Positions 60,328 through 64,000 of a stretch of DNA of 64,000 nt are shown one piece after another. The notes beneath the pieces are model-generated. The model did not search any database, was not told where the DNA came from, and saw only the letters and a program-made list of their open reading frames with translations. The DNA is from Candidatus Omnitrophota bacterium (GTDB taxonomy: Bacteria > Omnitrophota > Gorgyraeia > Pluralincolimonadales > Pluralincolimonadaceae). The stretch lies in the NCBI GenBank assembly GCA_041653595.1, contig JBAZFB010000001.1, forward strand, positions 62,001 through 126,000. Reading direction: 5' to 3'. A program made the position numbers and the translations under genes. Each line of letters opens with the position of its first letter. Within the stretch, counting starts at the first letter, position 1.

Positions 60328-62336
60328 TGCAGCTCTTCCTTATATACCCTCAATATCTCGGCCACGCTCCACGCCTGCGATATTGCGCCCTTCGGGTTAT
60401 AGGGCGGGTCGCCGTCAAAGATCTCGGATACCGTTCCGAGGCCGGCGTCTTTGATGTGTTCCGCGAGGGGAGCTAAAAATCTCCTCGCCTCCTGCCGCGT
60501 GTTCTTATTCCTGCCGTAGACGTTAAGGTAGGCGGAGATAAAGTGCCCCAACAGCCACGGCCAGACCGTGCCCTGATGGTAACAGGCGTCGCGCATGCGC
60601 TGGTCCCCGGAATATACGCCGCGGTAATTCCTGTCTTTCGGCGATAGGGAACGAAGGCCGTAAGGCGTAAGGAGCTCTTTCCCCACCACATCGATGACCC
60701 TTTTTTCCTTCTCTTTCCCGATCAGCCGGTACGGGAGGCTGAGGGCGAATATCTGGTTGGGGCGGAGCGAGGCGTCCGGCCCTCCTTCATTGACGCAGTC
60801 ATACAGGTAGCCCCCTGCCTCGTTCCAAAAGGTTATCTCAAAACTCTTCTTCGTAAGGTGGGCGAGCCGCGCGCACTCGTGGCGGTATTTGAGATCAAGC
60901 TTCTCGCAGATATCTTCCATTATCTTCAGGGCGTTGTACCAGAGGGCATTGACCTCGACGGCTTTCCCGTTCCTGGGCGTCACCACCCATCCGCCTATCT
61001 TCGCGTCCATCCATGTCAGCTGCGCGTCCGGGTCTTCGGTGGCGACCAGTCCGTCCTTGTCCATCTTTATGCCGTAACGCGTCCCGTTTATGTAGAACTG
61101 GATTATCTCTTCGAGGCAGTCGAGCATATTTGATTCGATGAAATCATAATCATTGGTATATTCGAGGAATTTGTGTATCGCCCAGAAGAACCACAGGGAC
61201 GAATCGACGCTGTTATATTCGGGCTCTTTCGCCTTCTCCGGGAACCTGTTGGGAATCATCCCTTCGTCGCAATGTTTCGCGAACGTCAGCAGGATATCCT
61301 TCGCCTCGTCGTACCTGCCCAGGGTGAGGGTCAGGCCGGGAAGCGATATAAGGGCGTCCCTGCCCCAATCCCAGAACCAGTGGTAGCCCGCGACTATCGT
61401 CGGCAGGCCGTCCGGCCTCTTTATCAGGAACGAGTCTGACGCGTTCGCCAGGCGCACGGCGAAATTGTCCTTCAAGTTGACCGCGGCGGAGATCTCGCTG
61501 TGCCGCAGGACCTCGCTCGACTCGAGGACCTCGAGCGACCGCATCTTGCGCCCCTCGGTCGAGGCGACGATGTAAGCCTTGTCCCCTTCCTTGACCAGGA
61601 AGCCGAGCTCCCCGGGGCTGTAGAGGTCCTCGTGATATTCGAGGCCCCTCTCCTTTTCGCGCTGGTACTCGAAGGACTTGTACCAATATCCCGTCCGCTC
61701 GAACCTGTCGGCGTTGTTGGCCAGGTAAATTATCGGCGACTCGCCGTACGGCTTCATCTTGATATATCCTTCCAGGCACTCGACCGACTTGTCGAAACCC
61801 GAGTTCTCCATCGATACCCAGTGGTAATCTCGCGCGGCGATAAGCGGCTGCAGCAATAGCTCGAGATAACCCGGCGATTTCAGCACCTTATAAGTGATAA
61901 CGGTCGTGTTCTCGCCGTGGACCATGAAGACAGCTTTCTCTATGGTCACATCCCCGGCCTTGTAGGTGAATACAGGGAACGGGTCCAGCCTGAACTCCTC
62001 GAGATACCTGTAGCCTTCGGGATGGATTATGCCGCCGGGGTAATTGCTGCAGGAGAGGTTATACCGGCTGCCGTCTTTCAGCACAAGGGTCTCTTCAAGC
62101 TTTGACAGGACTACCATGCGCGCGAGCGAAGGCCCTACCGCGGCCACGAGCAATCCGTGATAACGGCGGGTATTAGTCCCGATTATGGTCGATGACGCGT
62201 AGCCTCCGAGGCCGTTCGTCTCGATCCATTCCCTGGATGAGGCGGCCTGGAAATCGCCGCACACTTCCTTCCCGAAACGGATGACTTCGTCTGTCGCCGG
62301 GGATGCTTCCCTTACCGCGTCCTTCGTCATTATCAT
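60324..62336 (-). CDS. Glycogen debranching enzyme (amylo-alpha-1,6-glucosidase type)
   Basis: A 670-residue enzyme of the archaeal/bacterial GDE family (GH133), which removes alpha-1,6 branches from glycogen. The N-terminal domain has REWIETNGLGGYASSTIIG and NTRRYHGLLVA; the C-terminal six-hairpin domain has AGYHWFWDWGRDALISLPGL and WRYHQG-like CYHQGTVWPWLLGHF. Length is typical. It precedes the histidine kinase with a 4-nt overlap, an unusual pairing. The start codon may be the ATG at 62336 or a nearby ATG two codons later. Confidence 0.93.
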   Translation of the reverse strand: MIMTKDAVREASPATDEVIRFGKEVCGDFQAASSREWIETNGLGGYASSTIIGTNTRRYHGLLVAAVGPSLARMVVLSKLEETLVLKDGSRYNLSCSNYPGGIIHPEGYRYLEEFRLDPFPVFTYKAGDVTIEKAVFMVHGENTTVITYKVLKSPGYLELLLQPLIAARDYHWVSMENSGFDKSVECLEGYIKMKPYGESPIIYLANNADRFERTGYWYKSFEYQREKERGLEYHEDLYSPGELGFLVKEGDKAYIVASTEGRKMRSLEVLESSEVLRHSEISAAVNLKDNFAVRLANASDSFLIKRPDGLPTIVAGYHWFWDWGRDALISLPGLTLTLGRYDEAKDILLTFAKHCDEGMIPNRFPEKAKEPEYNSVDSSLWFFWAIHKFLEYTNDYDFIESNMLDCLEEIIQFYINGTRYGIKMDKDGLVATEDPDAQLTWMDAKIGGWVVTPRNGKAVEVNALWYNALKIMEDICEKLDLKYRHECARLAHLTKKSFEITFWNEAGGYLYDCVNEGGPDASLRPNQIFALSLPYRLIGKEKEKRVIDVVGKELLTPYGLRSLSPKDRNYRGVYSGDQRMRDACYHQGTVWPWLLGHFISAYLNVYGRNKNTRQEARRFLAPLAEHIKDAGLGTVSEIFDGDPPYNPKGAISQAWSVAEILRVYKEELQ

Positions 62337-62337
62337 C

Positions 62338-62853
62338 CTATTCCAGCCCGCCTTTCGTCTTCCCGCCCTCGGCGTCCAGCTTCCTGAAGAACTCTTCCGG
62401 CCGCAGGTTCTCTATCTCTTTCTCGAAATTCTTCACCTCGTCTTCGCTTATGGGCTTGTTTATGACCGGGCAGAGTTCGAGCACCTTCTCATCGATAAAT
62501 ACCGGCGCGCCGGTCCTCACGGCCAAGGCTATGGCGTCGGACGGCCGCGAATCTATCTCCAGGGTCTTATCACCCTGTTTCAGTATGACGGTGGCGTAAT
62601 AGGCGTTGTCCTTCAAGTCGCTTATGATGACCTTCTCGATCGAGCCGCCGAGCGCCTTGATGAGGTTTACGGTAAGGTCGTGCGTCAGCGGCCTTTTGAA
62701 TTTCCCTCCCTCGAGGACCATCACGATCGATGTCCCCTCGCTCACGCCTATCCAGATGGGTATCAGCCTCGAGCCGTCCACCTCTTCCAGGGTGACGACA
62801 TACTGCGCTAATGGAGGGATAAATATCAACGAGTAGATCTTGGCGAGTTTCAT
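62338..62853 (-). CDS. Bifunctional-nuclease-family protein (DUF151)
   Basis: A 171-residue protein with the N-terminal DUF151 fold: LPIWIGVSEG-like (here LIPIWIGVSEGTSI), DLKDNAYYATVIL and SRPSDAIALAVRTGAPVF. The family has nuclease activity in plants but an open role in bacteria. The last 40 residues form a short charged helical tail. It leads the run that continues through the debranching enzyme, histidine kinase and response regulator. Confidence 0.9.
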   Translation of the reverse strand: MKLAKIYSLIFIPPLAQYVVTLEEVDGSRLIPIWIGVSEGTSIVMVLEGGKFKRPLTHDLTVNLIKALGGSIEKVIISDLKDNAYYATVILKQGDKTLEIDSRPSDAIALAVRTGAPVFIDEKVLELCPVINKPISEDEVKNFEKEIENLRPEEFFRKLDAEGGKTKGGLE

Positions 62854-62892
62854 TCCGCGCTCTCCTGCTACAATATTAGACCATACCCTCTA

Positions 62893-62930
62893 TCTAGGGA
62901 CGGTTCTTGAGCCAATCGGAGAAGTGTCCC
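62893..62930. repeat. Left inverted end of the transposon
   Basis: Starts TCTAGGGACGGTTCTTGAGC; complementary to 63485-63522 with one mismatch. Confidence 0.9.
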
Positions 62931-63001
62931 CTATTAATATTAAAAATTTCTGAAAGAAAATCCCTTTTTCTTGCGTCTATTATATAACAAGGAGGTTTAA
63001 G

Positions 63002-63484
63002 ATGCCAAGGAGCGCAAGAGTATTTATAGAAAATGCCTGCTATCATATTATAGCAAGGGGAAACCAAAAACAAGAGGTTTTCTTTGAGACAGTTGACTAC
63101 GAAAAATATCTTCAACTGCTGAAAAAGTACAAAACAAAATACCATTTTAAACTCTACGGTTACTGCCTTATGAATAATCATGTACATATGGTGATAGACC
63201 CCGGGAAACCACGAGAAATATCCAAAGCCATACAGGGACTGAATTTATCTTATTCGATATGGTTCAACGCAAAATATGACAAAATCGGGCATCTTTGGCA
63301 GGACCGTTTTAAGAGTATGGTTATTGAAAAAAATGATTATCTTATTACCTGTATCAACTATATTGAGGCCAACCCCGTCAGGGGAAACATAGTAAACAGC
63401 CCTTTGGATTATCTTTGGAGTAGCTATAAAGAAAGAATCTTCGATATAAAAAATGGGGTTTTAGATGTACCAGAATTATTTTGA
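63002..63484 (+). CDS. REP-associated tyrosine transposase (IS200-like)
   Basis: A 160-residue Y1 transposase that cuts single-stranded DNA through a tyrosine. The HUH motif is MNNHVHMVI (His60 and His62) and the catalytic tyrosine is Tyr120 in NYIEANPVRG, the pattern of the RAYT group. An AAGGAGG site lies 6 nt before the ATG. No frameshift is present, so the gene may be active. Codon use is AT-richer than its neighbours. Confidence 0.93.
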   Translation: MPRSARVFIENACYHIIARGNQKQEVFFETVDYEKYLQLLKKYKTKYHFKLYGYCLMNNHVHMVIDPGKPREISKAIQGLNLSYSIWFNAKYDKIGHLWQDRFKSMVIEKNDYLITCINYIEANPVRGNIVNSPLDYLWSSYKERIFDIKNGVLDVPELF

Positions 63485-63522
63485 GGGACATTTCTCCGAT
63501 TGGCTCAAGAACCGTCCCTAGA
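63485..63522. repeat. Right inverted end of the transposon
   Basis: Ends GGCTCAAGAACCGTCCCTAG; complementary to 62893-62930 with one mismatch. Its start touches the transposase stop codon. Confidence 0.9.
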
Positions 63523-64000
63523 GCATCTCAAGGACTAAACATTTGAGGTAATTCGATTCGGGGAAGTTCAGGAGGATAGGGTGGTCGGCGGGCTGGATGC
63601 GTTTCTCTATGAGGCGCGCGCGCCTGCGCGATTCGGACAAAGCCTCCGCCAGGATGTCCATGAATTGCCCTTCCGAAAGGTTGTAAGAACACGAGCAGGT
63701 CATAAGGTGCCCGCCTTTTTTCAGTAATTTCATAGCCCTGAAATTTATGTCTATATAACCGCGCGCCGCGGCCTGTATATCTTTCTTTGACTTCGCGAAC
63801 GCCGGCGGATCGAGAACTATGAAGTCGAACTGCCTTTCTTCTTTCTGGAATGATTTTAATGTCTCGGAGACCTTCCCCTCGACTGTTTCGATTTTCGTGA
63901 GGCCGTTAAGTTCGGCGTTCTCCTTTAATCCCCGGAGCGCAGGACCCGAGGAATCGACGGCGGTCACCTCGCCGGCCGATAGCGCCATATGCAGGGAGAA
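63518..64000 (-). CDS. RlmI-like class I SAM-dependent rRNA methyltransferase (partial)
   Basis: Only the C-terminal 160 residues are in the window; the gene continues past the right edge. The frame opens with FSLHMALSAGE, a Rossmann SAM motif, followed by TAVDSSGPALRG, the acidic loop, FIVLDPPAFAKSKKD (the DPPxF motif) and the C-terminal MTCSCSYNLSEGQF. This is typical of RlmI/RlmK-type 23S rRNA cytosine-5 methyltransferases. The 3' end overlaps the outer bases of the right transposon end, so the transposon lies just downstream of the gene. Confidence 0.9.
   Translation of the reverse strand, partial: FSLHMALSAGEVTAVDSSGPALRGLKENAELNGLTKIETVEGKVSETLKSFQKEERQFDFIVLDPPAFAKSKKDIQAAARGYIDINFRAMKLLKKGGHLMTCSCSYNLSEGQFMDILAEALSESRRRARLIEKRIQPADHPILLNFPESNYLKCLVLEML

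Larger units (their letters stand above)
62893..63522 (+). mobile_element. Single-gene transposon with long inverted ends
   Basis: A 630-bp element holding one transposase gene, bounded by 38-bp inverted ends (62893-62930 and 63485-63522) that match at all but one position. No target-site duplication is evident outside the ends. The end sequence starts TCTAGGGACGGTTCTTGAGC. The right end begins one base after the transposase stop codon. Confidence 0.88.

Overview
The window is a dense bacterial chromosome segment, most likely from an uncultured anaerobic bacterium of the Candidatus Omnitrophota (OP3) type. That placement is an inference from gene content: a B12-dependent ribonucleotide reductase, ADP-forming acetyl-CoA synthetase, a Re-citrate-synthase-like enzyme, an AmrS-type radical SAM enzyme, a PEP-CTERM-tagged secreted enzyme and many ATGA/TGATG gene overlaps. 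There is no rRNA or tRNA in the window to confirm it. Nearly all genes are on the minus strand; only a TPR protein, a spermidine-synthase-like membrane protein and a transposase are on the plus strand. Several sigma70-type promoters and intrinsic terminators can be read by eye.

Layout. 1-8.5 kb: one tightly packed minus-strand run of two ATP-grasp ligases, lysine 2,3-aminomutase, a coiled-coil lipoprotein, purH, folC, mnmE and folE (cut by the window edge), joining folate/one-carbon metabolism to a beta-lysine module. 8.6-20 kb: a mechanosensitive-channel-like protein, a TPR protein, DNA-repair and nucleotide genes (ogg, dcd, nrdJ, a UvrD helicase, a Nudix hydrolase), gpmA, an unidentified structured RNA, adenosine-specific kinase, yqeY and tatC/tatA. 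nrdJ has a clear promoter and two NrdR-like boxes exactly 31 bp apart. 20-30 kb: a PEP-CTERM GH5 mannanase-like enzyme, the spermidine-synthase-like protein, a polyprenyl synthase, a tiny Tat-signal protein with AmrS, then a TCA-type cluster (aconitase-type large and small subunits, malate dehydrogenase, Re-citrate-synthase-like enzyme). 30-37.8 kb: ADP-forming acetyl-CoA synthetase, the complete glycine cleavage P1/P2/H/T set, a lipoate ligase and a ferredoxin, apparently from one promoter.

38-62.9 kb is the accessory-looking part, visibly more AT-rich between about 39 and 51 kb: a transglutaminase/TPR protein of 1120 residues; an RHS/YD-repeat protein of about 2091 residues with TPR-like repeats, a C39-like peptidase domain and a variable tail, followed at once by a small three-helix membrane protein; a family 2 glycosyltransferase; a 2406-residue secreted glycoside hydrolase; and a histidine kinase/response regulator pair with a glycogen debranching enzyme and a DUF151 nuclease-like protein. 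The last kilobase holds a single-gene transposon (REP-associated tyrosine transposase) bounded by 35-38 bp inverted repeats, and the end of an RlmI-like methyltransferase.

The best candidates for something undescribed are the RHS/C39 protein with its putative membrane immunity partner, the beta-lysine/tandem ATP-grasp module, the structured RNA at 17.8-17.9 kb, and a 14-residue Cys/Lys-rich microprotein with its own promoter beside nrdJ.
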